Source: Simmondsia chinensis
Lineage: Eukaryota > Streptophyta > Magnoliopsida > Caryophyllales > Simmondsiaceae
Direction: 5' to 3'
Length of the DNA: 64,000 bases
NCBI GenBank assembly: GCA_018398585.1
Contig: JAGTTD010000008.1
Location: 26,187,172 to 26,251,171 of the forward strand
Shown: piece after piece, positions 22,243 to 33,239 of the stretch
How the letters are laid out: each line of letters starts with the position of its first letter
Position numbering within the stretch: the first letter of the stretch is position 1
The notes under the pieces: model-generated
The model's database searches: none
Seen by the model: the letters and a program-made list of their open reading frames with translations, nothing else
What the model was told of the DNA's origin: nothing
Position numbers and translations under genes: made by a program

Positions 22243-25200
22243 ATGTCAAACACCAGTTGATCTACCGCTCACGGGGGGCGCTATCACCCCGATTATGTAA
22301 TACGAGGCCAGTTTGAGCAGCTCCAACAACAAATCCACCAGTTCTTCTCACATACACCAGCCAATACCGAATACATGCCAGAGCCTGATCATTCCACCAC
22401 GGCATCCCCTCGGACGCAAGCTCAAGACATGAGCGGGGTCACCGCCTCTACGCCAAGCGCCTGCCTCACGCAAACCAGAAGAGAATCCAGGGGAACCCCC
22501 AGACCGGCCACCTCTTGCGTGGTTCCGGGAACTCACTCGCCCTTCTCGTCCCGGATTTTGTCAGCCCCAGCAGGGAAGGTAAAAGTTCCGAACATCGATT
22601 TATTTGATGGAACACAGGATCCTAAAGATCACTTAGCCGGCTTTATGGCCCGGATGTATCTACAAGACGTGGGGGAGGACATTTGGTGCAAATGTTTTCC
22701 CGCTACCTTGAAGGGGGTTGCCCAAAACTGGTTCGCCTCCCTTCCAAACTCTTCTGTGGATAGCTTCACGGACCTCTCCGAAAGGTTCGTTCGTCACTTT
22801 GTTAGTAATAAGAGAAGGAGGAGGACGTCAGCGCATCTCCTCAAGTTGCAACAGTATGAGATTGAGCCCTTGAGGAGTTATGTGAAACGATTTACACGGG
22901 CCATGATCGACGTCGCCACCTTGTCTAACGACACGGCCATTACCGCCTTTATTAACGGATTGCAGAACTCCAACTTTATGTTCGCGTTGGCAAAGGGGCC
23001 GCCCCCCACCATCGAAGAATTATGGAGAAAGGCCAATAAGTACATTCTGGCAGAGGACGTTATGCAGATAATGCCCGAACCAAAATGACTCGGGTGTCTC
23101 CAGGGCCAAGTGACCGCCCCAGGGTGATGCCAGACAGGTTAGAAAACCGAACGCGCCTGCCTTCCGAACTCAAAATCAGCAGCCCGCGCCTCGCCAGCTC
23201 TTAGAAGCAGAGACGAAGGGACCATCCAAGGCCCAGGACCGCACTCCGCTTAATGGTGGTGGGGCGGTCTGGTGTGCATGTCACCAAGTTTCTACCCATG
23301 ACACGGCCAAGTGTCGAGGCTTGGACTTCCGCCTTAAGGAAGCCGAGCATACCGGCCAGTGGGAGGAATACGCAGCGTTAAAAAAGATGAAGACTGGAAA
23401 GGCCCGAGCCGCAAGTGGTAGTGAAAAAAGTTCCAAGAACGCAGTGGCCAAAGTCGTCGCCACCGTCGCCTTAAAGGTAGTTCCCCCCACATCAGGGGAG
23501 AGGAAGGAAACTCTGAGCGGGGAAAGGGACACCTCCCAAGATGCGCCTCGATGTATTAGCTTCACCAGAGAAGTCGCCCGAGGTGTGGATGCTCGGCAAG
23601 AGGACCCCCTTGTGATTTCGGCCGATATCAACAAACACACGGTACGTAGAATACTGGTGGATCAGGGCAGTTCTGCAGATATCCTATTTTTGGACTGCTA
23701 TAACAAAATGGGGATGCCGCTCAGTATGCTATCACCAGCACCGTACTCCGTCGTGGGCCTCACCGGAGCGCCCATCCTGCCACGGGGCAGGATAACGCTA
23801 TCCACCATTTTCAGAAACAAAGAGGAGCGACGGACGGTCAAGATAGAGTTCCTTGTTTTTGGCACTCCCTCTTCTTACAACGTGATCTTAGGGAGGCCCT
23901 CCCTGAACCGTTTGAAGGCAGTAGTGTCTACCTATCACCTGGTAATGAAGTTTGAATTAGACACCGGGAACGTCATGACAATACAAGGGAGGCACGGCGC
24001 GATCTCAGAATATTATCATACCTTTTCCAGCCTGGCAGTCATGACAGCCGAACCACTCGAACTGGGTTCTCCTCCTGAGGCACGCCCTTCCCCTCCGCCC
24101 TTAGAGAAATATGAGCTGGGACAGGGATGTTACACCTACTTGGGCACCTCCCTCCCTAGACATCTGCGTGAAGAAATTGGGGAACTCTTGAGGCAATACT
24201 AGGACGTTTTCGCTTTTGCTGCCAGTGAAATGCCCGAAATACCGCCCGAAGTAATCACTCATCAACTCAACGTACGAGATGATAAGACACCCGTTAAACA
24301 GCGAAGGCGCAACTTTTGCACCGAGCGCAACGAGATCATCAAAGCTGAGGTTAAAAAGCTATCTCAAGCTGGGTTTATACGGGAAGTGTTATACCCCGAA
24401 TGGTTGGCCAATGTGGTGTTAGTAAAGAAATCTAACGGAAGCTGGAGGATGTGTGTGTATTTTACAGATCTCAAAGAAGCCTGCCCTAAGGACTCTTACC
24501 CCCTACCTAAAATAGATAGGTTAGTGGACTCCACGGCAGGCTGCGAGCTATTTAGCTTCATGGACGCCTTTCCCGGATACCACCAGATTCAACTGCATTC
24601 CGCTGACGAAGAAAAAACGGCTTTCATCATAGCAGAAGGCACGTACTGCTACGAAGTAATGCCATTTGGGCTTAAAAAAGCAGGAGCTACTTACCAAAGG
24701 CTGGTTAACAAAGTCTTCGCCCCCCAGGTAGGGCGCAACATGGAGGTCCATGTGGACGATATGATAGTTAAGTCGAAGCGTAAGTTGGACCATGTTTTAG
24801 ATCTGAGAGAGGGTTTGGAGGCCCTTCGAAAGTACCGCATGAAGCTGAACTCAGAAAAGTGTTCGTTTGCCGTACCCGACTGGAAATTCTTGGGCTTCAT
24901 CGTAAATTCTCGAGGGATCAAGGCAAACCCCAAAAAGGTACAGGCCATACTCGATCTGAGGCCACCGCGTTGCCCCAAAGATGTACAAAGGCTGGCCGGC
25001 TGCATGGCCTCACTCAATCGATTCATCAGTCGAGCTGCGGAAAAGGCTCTGCCATTCTTTAAAGTGTTACGAGGGAAACGGCCTTTTTCCTGGGATGAGG
25101 AATGCACGCGCGCCTTTGAACAACTGAAGCAGCATTTGGCACACCTCTCGGTGATCACCTCTCCTGAGCCGGGCGAGAAGCTGAGTCTCTACCTAGCCAT

Positions 25201-26900
25201 CTCAGAAAATGCCACAAGTGCAGTCTTAATCACTGACCAACAAGGACGGCAACTCCCCCGGTATACTTTGTAAGTCAGACCCTCAAAGACCCGAAAAAGA
25301 GGTACCCTGCAATCGAAAAAACCGCCTTGGCCTTGGTCACCGCGGCACATAAGCTAAGGCCCTACTTCCAGTCTCACAATATCACGGTACTCACCAACCT
25401 GCCTCTCAAAAAGCTGCTCTCCAAGTTGGATTGCTCAGGACGCCTGCTCAAGTGGGCGGTAGAACTCTCTGAATACGATATACACTATTAGCCTCATAAA
25501 GCCATTAAAGCCCAAGCTTTGGCCGATTTCCTAGTAGAATGTGACTTCGAGATTGGGGCACCTGGATCGGCAGACCCTCTGGGAAAGATAGCCACCTGGA
25601 AATGTTTGCGGATGGGTCTGTAAATTCAGAAGGTCGAGGCGCGGGCATAGTACTAATCAACCCCGACGGGGAGTAGGTGGAACATGCAATAAGGTTACAT
25701 TTTTATGCAACTCACAACGAAATCAAGTACAAAGCACTACTGCTGGGCATGGACCTAGCCAAAGCCGCCGGAGCAACTTACCTAGAAGCGTGAAGCGACT
25801 TGGAATTGGTAGTGAACCAAGTCACGCGCAGTTATGGAGTAAAGGAGCTGCACCAATCCCGATTTCTCCGAATTTCAAGGCTTTAACATACAGGGCATTT
25901 CTCGAGAAAGCAATCATCGCGCTGACGAACTCAGCCGCCTGGCTAGTACTGGAGGAAGGGACCTCGATGGGCGCATCCGTATGCACGAATCCTAGGTTAA
26001 ATATGTGGACAAGCCCACACCCCTAGATGTAATGCAGGTACAGCATGAGACTAATTGGATGCGTCCAATTTTGGACTTCATCCTTCACAACGCGAAACAC
26101 TCAGATCAGGTGGAAGCATGAAGGCTGAAAAGGCGCGTGGTGCATTTTACAGTCATTGGCCAGCAGCTATACAAAAGGTCATTCACGCATCCCTTATTAA
26201 AATGTTTAACGCCAGAAGAAGGGGATTACGTCCTAAGGGAAATCCAAGAGGGAATATGTGGAATCCACATTGGAAAACGAGCTTTAGCCTGGATGGTGCT
26301 AAGGGATGGGTATTTTTGGCCCACCCTGAGAAAGGATGCTGGCACCCTTGTGCGGAAATACGACAAATGCTAGAGGTTCGCGCCGCTCGTCCATGCTCCT
26401 GCTGCGCCGCTACAACCCATCATTGACCCCATACCTTTCGATCAATGGGGAATGGACATCCTGGGACCTTTCCCATTAGCCAGCAGACAGAGAAAATTCT
26501 TGATCGTCGCCGTAGATTATTTCAGCAAGTGGGTGGAGGCCGAGGCGGTGGCTCGGATCACAGACAGAGCAACGCTGCAGTTTCTCTGGAAGAACATCAT
26601 AACACGTTTTGGAATCCCTAGAGCCATTATCACTGACAACGGAACGCAGTTCACGTCACCACGATTCCGAGCATACTGCCAACGCATACGCATTGCTCTT
26701 CATTTTACCGTTGTTGCGTATCCTCAAAGCAAAGGGCAAGCGGAGTCGGAGAATAAGCAGATACTGAACGGGCTTCGAAGAAGCTGGATGAAGATAAGTG
26801 AAGATGGGTTGAAGAATTGCCCAGTGTACTATGGGCACACCGGACGGTCTACAGTGCGGCTACAGGGGAAAAACCCCAAAAAATGCTTCAAAAATCCATA
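22243..26900 (+). pseudogene. Element E broken gag-pol polyprotein (Tat type)
   Basis: Gag starts at 22243 (MSNTS, then a stop at 22258) and continues in frame through FDGTQDPKDHLAGF and LKGVAQNWFASLP to 23088. A knuckle-like CACHQVSTHDTAKC follows near 23276. Protease reads RRILVDQGSSADILF (near 23650), with Gln where most families have Thr or Ser. RT lies at about 24230-25000 (DAFPGYHQIQL, HVDDMIVKS). RNase H begins near 25080. A second RNase H-like domain shows SVNSEGRGAGIVL and HNEIKYKALLLGM (about 25610-25800). The integrase core begins WGMDILGPFP (near 26447) and has ITDNGTQFTSP and GQAESENKQIL. Stops at 24200, 25271 and 25489, and a frameshift near 26815, break it. The integrase C-terminus is absent. 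Confidence 0.9.
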
Positions 26901-27142
26901 AAGCACAAGCAAAATACCTTTTAACTGTCACAAAAATGAGTATGGGTGAGGGGCGAAAAGGAGTCAGGGTGAAATTCGCTGAAACAGGACCTGTTATGCG
27001 GAGAAATCGAAGAGAAAGGGAGCTAGGATTTTTCTGGTGGTTTATGAAGAAGGAAAGGGGGTTTTAAAGAGAAAGAGAATAAAAGGGGCATGAGGAGAGA
27101 GAAATCGTCACATGGGGGGTCCCCTTTAGGTGCCATAAGTAT
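26901..27142. other. Element E stretch between integrase end and tandem array
   Basis: Purine-rich and non-coding; no domain seen. It is probably the start of the element's long 3' region. Confidence 0.5.
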
Positions 27143-28970
27143 GGGGTGGGGTGGTTACCCTTCACCTAAAGTGAAGGAACCCCCTGGCTTTCAACTAATG
27201 TGAAGGCTTTGGTATGCTGAGTCCCTTAAACAATGGGGGCTCGGTTTTCTTGCTCAGATGGAAGTAAGAGAGCAAGAAGAGGTGGGGCGGTCATCCTTCA
27301 CCTAAAGTGAAGGTACCGCCTAGCTTTCACCTAAAGTGAAGGCTTTTGTATGCTAAGTCCCTTGAACAATGGGGGTTGGTCTTCTTGCTCAAATGAAAGT
27401 AAGGGAGCAAGAAGAGGTGGGGCAGTCATCCTTCACCTAAAGTGAAGAAACCGCCTGGCTTTCACCTAATATGAAGGCTTTGGTATGCTCAGTCCCTTAA
27501 AAAATGGGGGCTCGATTTTCTTGCTCAAATGGAAGTAAGAGAGCAAGAAGAGGTGGGGCGGTCATCCTTCACCTAAAGTGAAGGTACCGCCTGGCTTTCA
27601 CCTAATGTGATGACTTTGGTATGCTAAGTCCCTTGAGCAATGGGGGCTTGGTCTTCTGGCTCAAATGGAAGTAAGGGAGCAAGAAGAGGTGGGACGGTCA
27701 TCCTTCACCTAAAGTGAAGGAACCGCCTGGCTTTCACCTAATGTGAAGGCTTTGGTATGCTCAGTCCCTTAAACAATGGGGGCTCGGTTTTCTTGCTCAA
27801 ATGGAAGTAACAGAGCAAGAAGAGGTGGGGCGGTCATCCTTCACCTAAAGTGAAGGTACCGCCTGGCTTTCACCTAATGTGAAGGCTTTGGTATGCTAAG
27901 TCCCTTGAACAATGGGGGCTTGGTCTTCTTGCTCAAATGAAAGTAAAGGAGCAAGAATAGGTGGGGCGGTCATCCTTCACCTAAAGTGAAGGAACCGCCT
28001 GGCTTTCACCTAATGTGAAGGCTCTGGTGTGCTAAGTTCCTTAAACAATGGGGGCTCGATTTTCTTGCTCCAATGGAAGTAAGAGAGCAAGAAGAGGTGG
28101 GGCGGTCATCCTTCACCTAAAGTGAAGGTACCGCCTGGCTTTCACCTAATGTGAAGGCTTTGGTATGCTAAGTCCCTTGAACAATGGGGGCTTGGTCTTC
28201 TGGCTCAAATGGATGTAAGGGAGCAAGAAGAGGTGGGGCGGTCATCCTTCAGCTAAAGTGAAGGAACCGCCTGGCTTTCACCTAATGTGAAGGCTCTGGT
28301 ATGCTAAGTTCCTTAAACAATGGGGGCTCGATTTTCTTGCTCCAATGGAAGTAAGAGAGCAAGAAGAGGTGGGGCGGTCATCCTTCACCTAAAGTGAAGG
28401 TACCGCCTGGCTTTCACCTAATGTGAAGGCTTTGGTATGCTAAGTCCCTTGAACAATGGGGGCTTGGTCTTCTGGCTCAAATGGATGTAAGGGAGTAAGA
28501 AGAGGTGGGGCGGTCATCCTTCACCTAAAGTGAAGGAACCGCCTGGCTTTTACCTAATGTGAAGGCTCTGGTATGCTAAGTTCCTTAAACAATGGGGGCT
28601 CGGTTTTCTTGCTCCAATGGAAGTAAGAGAGCAAGAAGAGGTGGGCGGTCATCCTTCACCTAAATTGAAGGTACCGCTTGGCTTTCACCTAATGTGAAGG
28701 CTTTGGTATGCTAAGTCCCTTGAACAATGGGGGCTTGGTCTTCTTGCTCAAATGGAAGTAAGGGAGCAAGAAAAGGTGGGGCGGTCATCCTTCACCTCAA
28801 GTGAAAGAACCGCCTGGCTTTCGCCTAATGTGAAGGCTTTGGTATGCTAAGTCCCTTAAACAATGGGGGCTCGGTTTTCTTGCTCCAATGGAAGTAAGAG
28901 AGCAAGAAGAGGTGGGGCGGTCATCCTTCACCTAAAGTGAAGGAACCGCCTGGCTTTCACCTAATGTAAA
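27143..28970. repeat. Tandem array, 136-bp monomer with alternating 272-bp dimer
   Basis: The marker tcatccttca recurs with spacing 135-136 bp from 27291 to 28921, about 13.4 monomers in all. Two monomer types strictly alternate: type B reads cttaaacaatgggggctc followed by (g/a)ttttc, type A reads cttgaacaatgggggctt followed by ggtcttc. They also differ in ggaaccgcc against ggtaccgcc after the first hairpin. Each monomer contains inverted repeats: ccttcac/gtgaagg around ctaaa, ttcac/gtgaa around ctaat, and tcttgctc/gagcaaga. The array lies between integrase and the antisense ORF of element E. Confidence 0.93.
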
Positions 28971-28976
28971 GAACAT

Positions 28977-29325
28977 GCGGGCGGTAAACTCTCACCGGTT
29001 TGAGAGCCCGCAGTTTTTTGGCCCCATCTAACACGGGGGCGGTTGTGTGTCCCATCTAACATTAGGGACTGGCGGTAAACTCTCACCGGTTTGAGAGCCC
29101 GCGGTTTTTTGGCCCCATCTAACACGGGGGCGGTTGTGTGTCCCATCTAACATTAGAAATGGGTGGTAAACTCTCACCGGTTTGAGAGCCCGCGGTTTTT
29201 TGGCCCCATCTAACATGGGGGCGGTTGTGTGTCCCATCTAACATCAGGGACGGGCGGTAGACTCTCACCAGTTTGAGAGCCCGCAGTTTTTGTCCCGTCT
29301 AATACCAGGACGGTTGTTTGCATCT
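28977..29325. repeat. Second tandem array, 91-bp monomer, about four copies
   Basis: Copies of gcggtaaactctcaccggt start at 28981, 29072, 29163 and 29254, spacing exactly 91 bp; the last copy is diverged. Each monomer has a ctctca/tgagag inverted repeat and two copies of cccatctaaca. It directly follows the 136-bp array and shares only short GGCGGT-type motifs with it. Confidence 0.9.
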
Positions 29326-29537
29326 TAGCCAGAGAGGTGCTGATAATAAGCCCACTCAAACACAAGCAAGCAGAACAAAGTACCAAGCCATAACAGGAAT
29401 ACTGATGATTATATATAACAAGAGTATCCATACGTATTACAACAAAATTTCATCACATCGAGTTTTGATAATACAACCACGTCACCAAAAGTAATGTACA
29501 ATAAAAACTTAAAACACCTTCCTAACAATACCACGAC
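29326..29537. other. Non-coding stretch downstream of the antisense ORF
   Basis: AT-rich, with no gene or repeat recognised. On the minus strand it lies 3' of the F-box-like ORF and could hold its transcript end. Confidence 0.45.
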
Positions 29538-30689
29538 CTACCCAAACGGGGGATGAAGAGTCATGAGATCATTCCCACAACAAAACAAAGAGCTCGAATA
29601 TGGAAACAGCTGCGTATGGTATTCCCCCTGGTAGTGTCCCAAGAAAACCGGACGGCCACGATGGTCTCCACGAAGGGCGCACTGGAACACCTGATTGCGT
29701 GCGGTAAACGTCAGGTGTTCTTTTGACACAGCGAAGCTTGTAATAGCTGGATCCCATCTACCTCTAGACCAAGGCAGCCAAACGAATAACCGCTCCCGCC
29801 TAATCCAAGCAGAAGGATCTTCCACATTAGTTAGCGTCCAGATGGTAAACATTGGACTCCGGAGCGTTATCAGGCATAGTGAAGGGGGCCCGGTGGTCAC
29901 CTCTCACCACCTCGAAATCTTTGCATCTCGACTCGAGGACAGATTGTCCCAAACCACGCCCGGAAGGGTCATGTTATGAACGGCCCCTATCTCGGTATTC
30001 CAACGAACTATGTGTGGGTGGTTATTGCTACCGTCAATATAATGGCCCCAGTCAGACAAAAAGAAAAGCTCCCCACGCAAGCAAACGTGATCCATAAGAA
30101 AAACATTTCGGGGACCTACGTCTAGACTTCCCCAAAAACTCCAATCGCCCTGCCAATAATACACCTAGTACGTGGTAGGCCAAAAGCAGTGGCAGGGGTA
30201 GGGCAAGTCCATCGTCATAAGGAAAAGGTAGAACCCGAACTCAGAAGTAGAGTCGAAACACCCAAACACTAGGTTTAAAGGGGCATCCAGACAACTCGTC
30301 AAAATACCGTCAGGCAACGCCACCAACTGGCGTATGCCCAAGGCGGGGTTACACACGAACAATTTGGAGAGATTATAGTCTCGGTACAATATCAAACCAC
30401 CCTGAACACCGAGAACTCTGATAATGTCCGTCAGCGCCTCCGTTACCTCGGGCGGCATAACTGGAGAAAAATCCCCGGCAGAGGAAAAGGCCCCCAGATT
30501 ATCGCGAGAATACTCGTTTTCTGGTTGTAACAAAACCCCATCAGCATCACGCTCAAGAGCGCGGAAAGACTGTTTCTTAACAAAGTCACCATCAGTAAGT
30601 AAACCAAAAAATTCAGAGGAGGCACATCAAAACCTTAAAAGAGATTTAGCAAGAAGCCAAGATAACATTTCACGAGTTATATCCTCCAT
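29538..30689 (-). pseudogene. Antisense F-box-like ORF carried inside element E, three in-frame stops
   Basis: A single minus-strand frame of about 384 codons runs from ATG 30689 to 29538. The start EDITREMLSWLLAKSLLRF resembles the plant F-box motif (which usually reads like EIL.RLPVKSLLRF). It is followed by a TGA at 30627-30629, then CASSEFFGLLTDGDFVKK, which fits the rest of an F-box (C.SK.W..LI.D..FVK). Further on, LFVCNPALGIRQLVALP resembles the I.NP.T.....LP stretch of F-box-associated domains. Two more stops lie at 30165-30167 and 29904-29906; no frameshift is needed anywhere. F-box proteins usually serve as substrate receptors of SCF ubiquitin ligases; whether this one ever did is unknown. 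It lies opposite to gag-pol, between the tandem arrays and the 3' LTR. It could be a captured host gene or an element-specific antisense ORF. Confidence 0.72.
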
Positions 30690-30760
30690 AATCCACTCTC
30701 AAGGTACTACTTAGAGAGTAAAAGGGACAGGGAATACCCAAAGGATGAGAGTATGAAGGG

Positions 30761-30770
30761 GTATTTATAC
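30761..30770 (-). promoter_or_regulatory. Possible TATA box for the antisense F-box-like ORF
   Basis: On the minus strand gtataaatac lies about 72-81 bases upstream of the ATG at 30689, a plausible plant TATA distance. It sits inside element E next to the 3' LTR. No transcript evidence is available from sequence alone. Confidence 0.4.
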
Positions 30771-30814
30771 ACTTTGAAATCAAAGAAACTTTGACCTCAA
30801 AGTGGGGGGCTAAC

Positions 30815-31124
30815 TGATGCATACAAAAGTGACCACCCGGCGGTACAGGGCCCGGGAGCCACTACCGCCTCCCAACATAACCGCCATCAGGCAACACGGG
30901 GCCTAGGGGCCAGTGCCGCCTCTTTAAACACCCCACCTAGATAACCTCACCTCTAAAAATTATCAATGCCCCCATTGGCTGAAGAGGCAGGCGGTACCCA
31001 ACCCCCCATTACTTGCTGCCTAAGCATACATTCCCCTATAAATAAGGGAAGGGGCCTCACAAGATAGACAAGGAACTTGAGCCTCGTTCCACTCTCAAGA
31101 ACCCAACCAAAAAATCCCGAAACA
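30815..31124 (+). repeat. Element E 3' LTR
   Basis: 310 bp, preceded by a purine tract (agtggggggc, 30801-30810). It lacks the extra 51-bp block copy present in the 5' LTR. It ends GAAACA and is followed by atatc and the resumed D LTR. Confidence 0.9.
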
Positions 31125-31129
31125 ATATC

Positions 31130-31155
31130 GAATTTCATGAGACCATAATCCAACA
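31130..31155 (-). repeat. Element D 5' LTR, end segment
   Basis: 26 bp, gaatttcatgag...ccaaca, matching 18389-18414. The duplication atggt follows at 31156-31160. Confidence 0.9.
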
Positions 31156-31719
31156 ATGGTAATACCAGGAGATTCAGCCATGTCCATGTCCTCAGCTCTT
31201 ATATTACATGGCAATTCCCAGTTGAACTTTTGCATGAGATTTGCTAATATCAACTCACTATTTGAGACGGCAAACGACACCCCTGGGCAAATCCTTCTAC
31301 CTGCTCCAAATGGAATGAAACAAAAGTGTTGCCTTTTGAAATCCACTTGTGAATCTAAGAAACTCTCTGGAAAAAAATTGCTCAGGTCCGTTCCAACACA
31401 CACTGTCACGATGCATTGCCCAAGCATTGATGAGAACATGAGTACGTGCTGCAATTTTATAACCATTAATTTCGACATCTGACATGGGCATGTGAGGAAG
31501 CAATAAGGGACCCGAAGGATACAATCTCAATGCCTCTTTTATCACTGCTTTTAAATAAGGCATACTCTGTAAGTCATCCTCTAAAACAACTGATTTTCCC
31601 TTTGTAACTTCCCTAATTTCCCTTTGAAGGGACTTCATCACTCTTGTGTTCTTTAAGAGCTCAGTTATTGTCCATTCGAGCAATGTGGAAGTCGTATCTG
31701 TTCCTGCAAAAAACATGTC
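31156..31719 (-). pseudogene. Cytochrome P450 exon 2, main part (CYP71-clan-like)
   Basis: On the minus strand the exon opens after a splice acceptor (gtgcag/gac, 31720-31722) with DMFFAGTDTTSTLLEW, the I-helix oxygen-binding motif. EALR (K-helix ExxR) follows, then INAWAMHRDSVCW, then PFGAGRRICPG with the heme-ligating Cys (near 31290). P450s of this clan are ER-anchored monooxygenases with many substrates; the substrate here cannot be inferred. A run of seven A at 31371-31377 shifts the frame between EQFF and PESFLDSQVDF. Element D removes the last codons to 17172-17225. It is a pseudogene. Confidence 0.93.
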
Positions 31720-32154
31720 CTGCACAAAGCGAGGTTAATGTAATAGTCAGGATAATTTCCCCTAAAATGTATATGACTATTATTGGATTCCATATACAAA
31801 TGAAGACTTAATTGATGTGAATATTTGAAAATGGATTGTCAATGTTGGAACTTTCTTTACATTACCTACGTGCTGTGACCTATTTATTAGGGAGCACTAG
31901 GGTCCCATACTACGTATTTACGTCCCAATAAATGAGTTAGGCATGTCTTCTCTTTTATGCTTCGTAGTCTTGTCCCTAAAATATTTGGATTACATTTCTT
32001 TTAAATCTTGTAAAATCTCACATAGATTATGTCTTCATACAGGGAATTATGTGATTGATTACTCAGAGGACACTTGGATGAGTTAGCGCACAAATCCAAA
32101 ACCTTTTAAATTTGTAAAAATATTTCCAGTTCATGCTTTCTACGCAAATACGGT

Positions 32155-32660
32155 TGTTGAAATATGATGCAAATGGGTAATAAGGAAAATAAATTTGGAA
32201 CAGTTAAAACTAACCCATGATAGGCAAAATAAAACTCGAGCCGACTAACAGAGAGACTTCAAACAAGAGACCCCTAATTGAACACACTAAACCTCGAACC
32301 TAAAGAAAGATAACCTCAAACAAAGATAATTAAATGACATGATGAAGGAAAAAAGGGGGAAAGATCGAACCGAAGAAATTTTGGTGTCGTGGAGTTCAAC
32401 GCTGCCCTAAGTCGTTTATACCCACGCACTGGTACAAATGGGATCAACTGGCAGTCTGACTCTCAGGGTTAACACGGTGCCCACCACAAGAGTGTACTCT
32501 CAAGTAATGGACTTGAGTACACCCCAACCATCTCAGTAATGGAAGACTCTAAAATAAGAGAAGAGAAGAGCCAGATTAACGATTTAGAGTCTTCAGTGTT
32601 ATAAAATAACCCCAAAGCACTCTATTTATAGAGAAATTTCCACCTGTAGAACTTGAGTAT
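32155..32660 (-). repeat. Possible LTR of a Ty1/copia element
   Basis: On the minus strand a TATA-like ctataaatag near 32630-32640 is followed by about 480 bases ending atttcaaca at 32155. That is the form of an LTR promoter and 3' end. It lies downstream of the copia coding remains at 33240-34400, fitting a 3' LTR. The other boundary and a second LTR were not found. Confidence 0.4.
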
Positions 32661-33239
32661 GACCTTTTCCCATCATGCTTGCATTACTGTTTTATGTTGC
32701 CATCAAGCTTATATTTGATATTGTAGACCTATCTCTGAATTCGTTCAAGAGCAGTTATTTATTTGGCCATGGCGTCTTGCTAATGAGCATAACATATGCA
32801 AATGTCTTTGGCTTATCATTCTTGAGGATGGCCATACATTATGAGCAGTAAAAAATTGTGCATTAGATAAATAGTATGAAATATGGTACACCAAACTTGA
32901 TATTGGGGAAGGGGTACTGACATGAGATTAGGCTATAGATGAGGCATATCACATACATAGTTAAGGTACTTTGAGGGAATCAACATGGTTCTAGTCAGTC
33001 TATTAGTCATGGGAGGATAATTTGCAGTAGATAACTAGACTTCTTGTTTGATGGCTGCATCAGGCACGATAGCATAATCATCCTATTTCTAGAATGAAGG
33101 TGTCCCAACTAGGTTTCGAAAGATAACTAATTGCTGGTCAAGCGAGCCACACATTGGCGGATAGAGTACCGATCCCTCTTTAACATTCATGATGCTCTTG
33201 GGTGCTAATCTAGAGGATTTGATTTAATTGTAAAAGGGA

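Larger units (their letters stand above)
21843..31124 (+). mobile_element. Ty3/gypsy Tat-lineage retrotransposon E with tandem arrays and antisense ORF
   Basis: LTRs 21843-22202 (360 bp) and 30815-31124 (310 bp), TGATGCATAC...GAAACA, with a perfect duplication atatc (21838-21842, 31125-31129). The primer-binding site has the GGCGCCGTCTGTGGGA form rather than the initiator-Met form. Gag-pol includes a second RNase H-like domain between the first RNase H and integrase, a hallmark of the Tat lineage. Integrase breaks off near 26885. A 3' region of about 3.9 kb then carries two tandem arrays and an antisense F-box-like ORF. Extra ORFs and satellite-like 3' regions are known in Tat elements. Confidence 0.93.
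17226..31155 (-). mobile_element. Long-LTR non-autonomous retrotransposon D
   Basis: The left LTR is 17226-18414 (1189 bp). The right LTR is 20682-21842 plus 31130-31155 (1187 bp), interrupted by element E. Both run TGTTGTGAATTC...CCAACA and are flanked by a perfect duplication atggt (17221-17225, 31156-31160). A perfect minus-strand primer-binding site precedes the right LTR. The internal region, 18415-20681, is only about 2.27 kb and encodes no recognisable gag or pol. This is the LARD-like pattern (large LTRs, no coding). Lineage unknown. Confidence 0.92.

Noticed and set aside
22348..22536. Minus-strand frame overlapping gag of E
   Set aside because: It is the complement of the real gag reading and has no family resemblance.
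27143..28970. CRISPR-like array
   Set aside because: Contiguous 136-bp monomers without unique spacers, inside a plant retrotransposon.
31095..31725. A working P450
   Set aside because: Frameshift in an A-run, lost C-terminus, broken exon 1, and no N-terminal anchor found.
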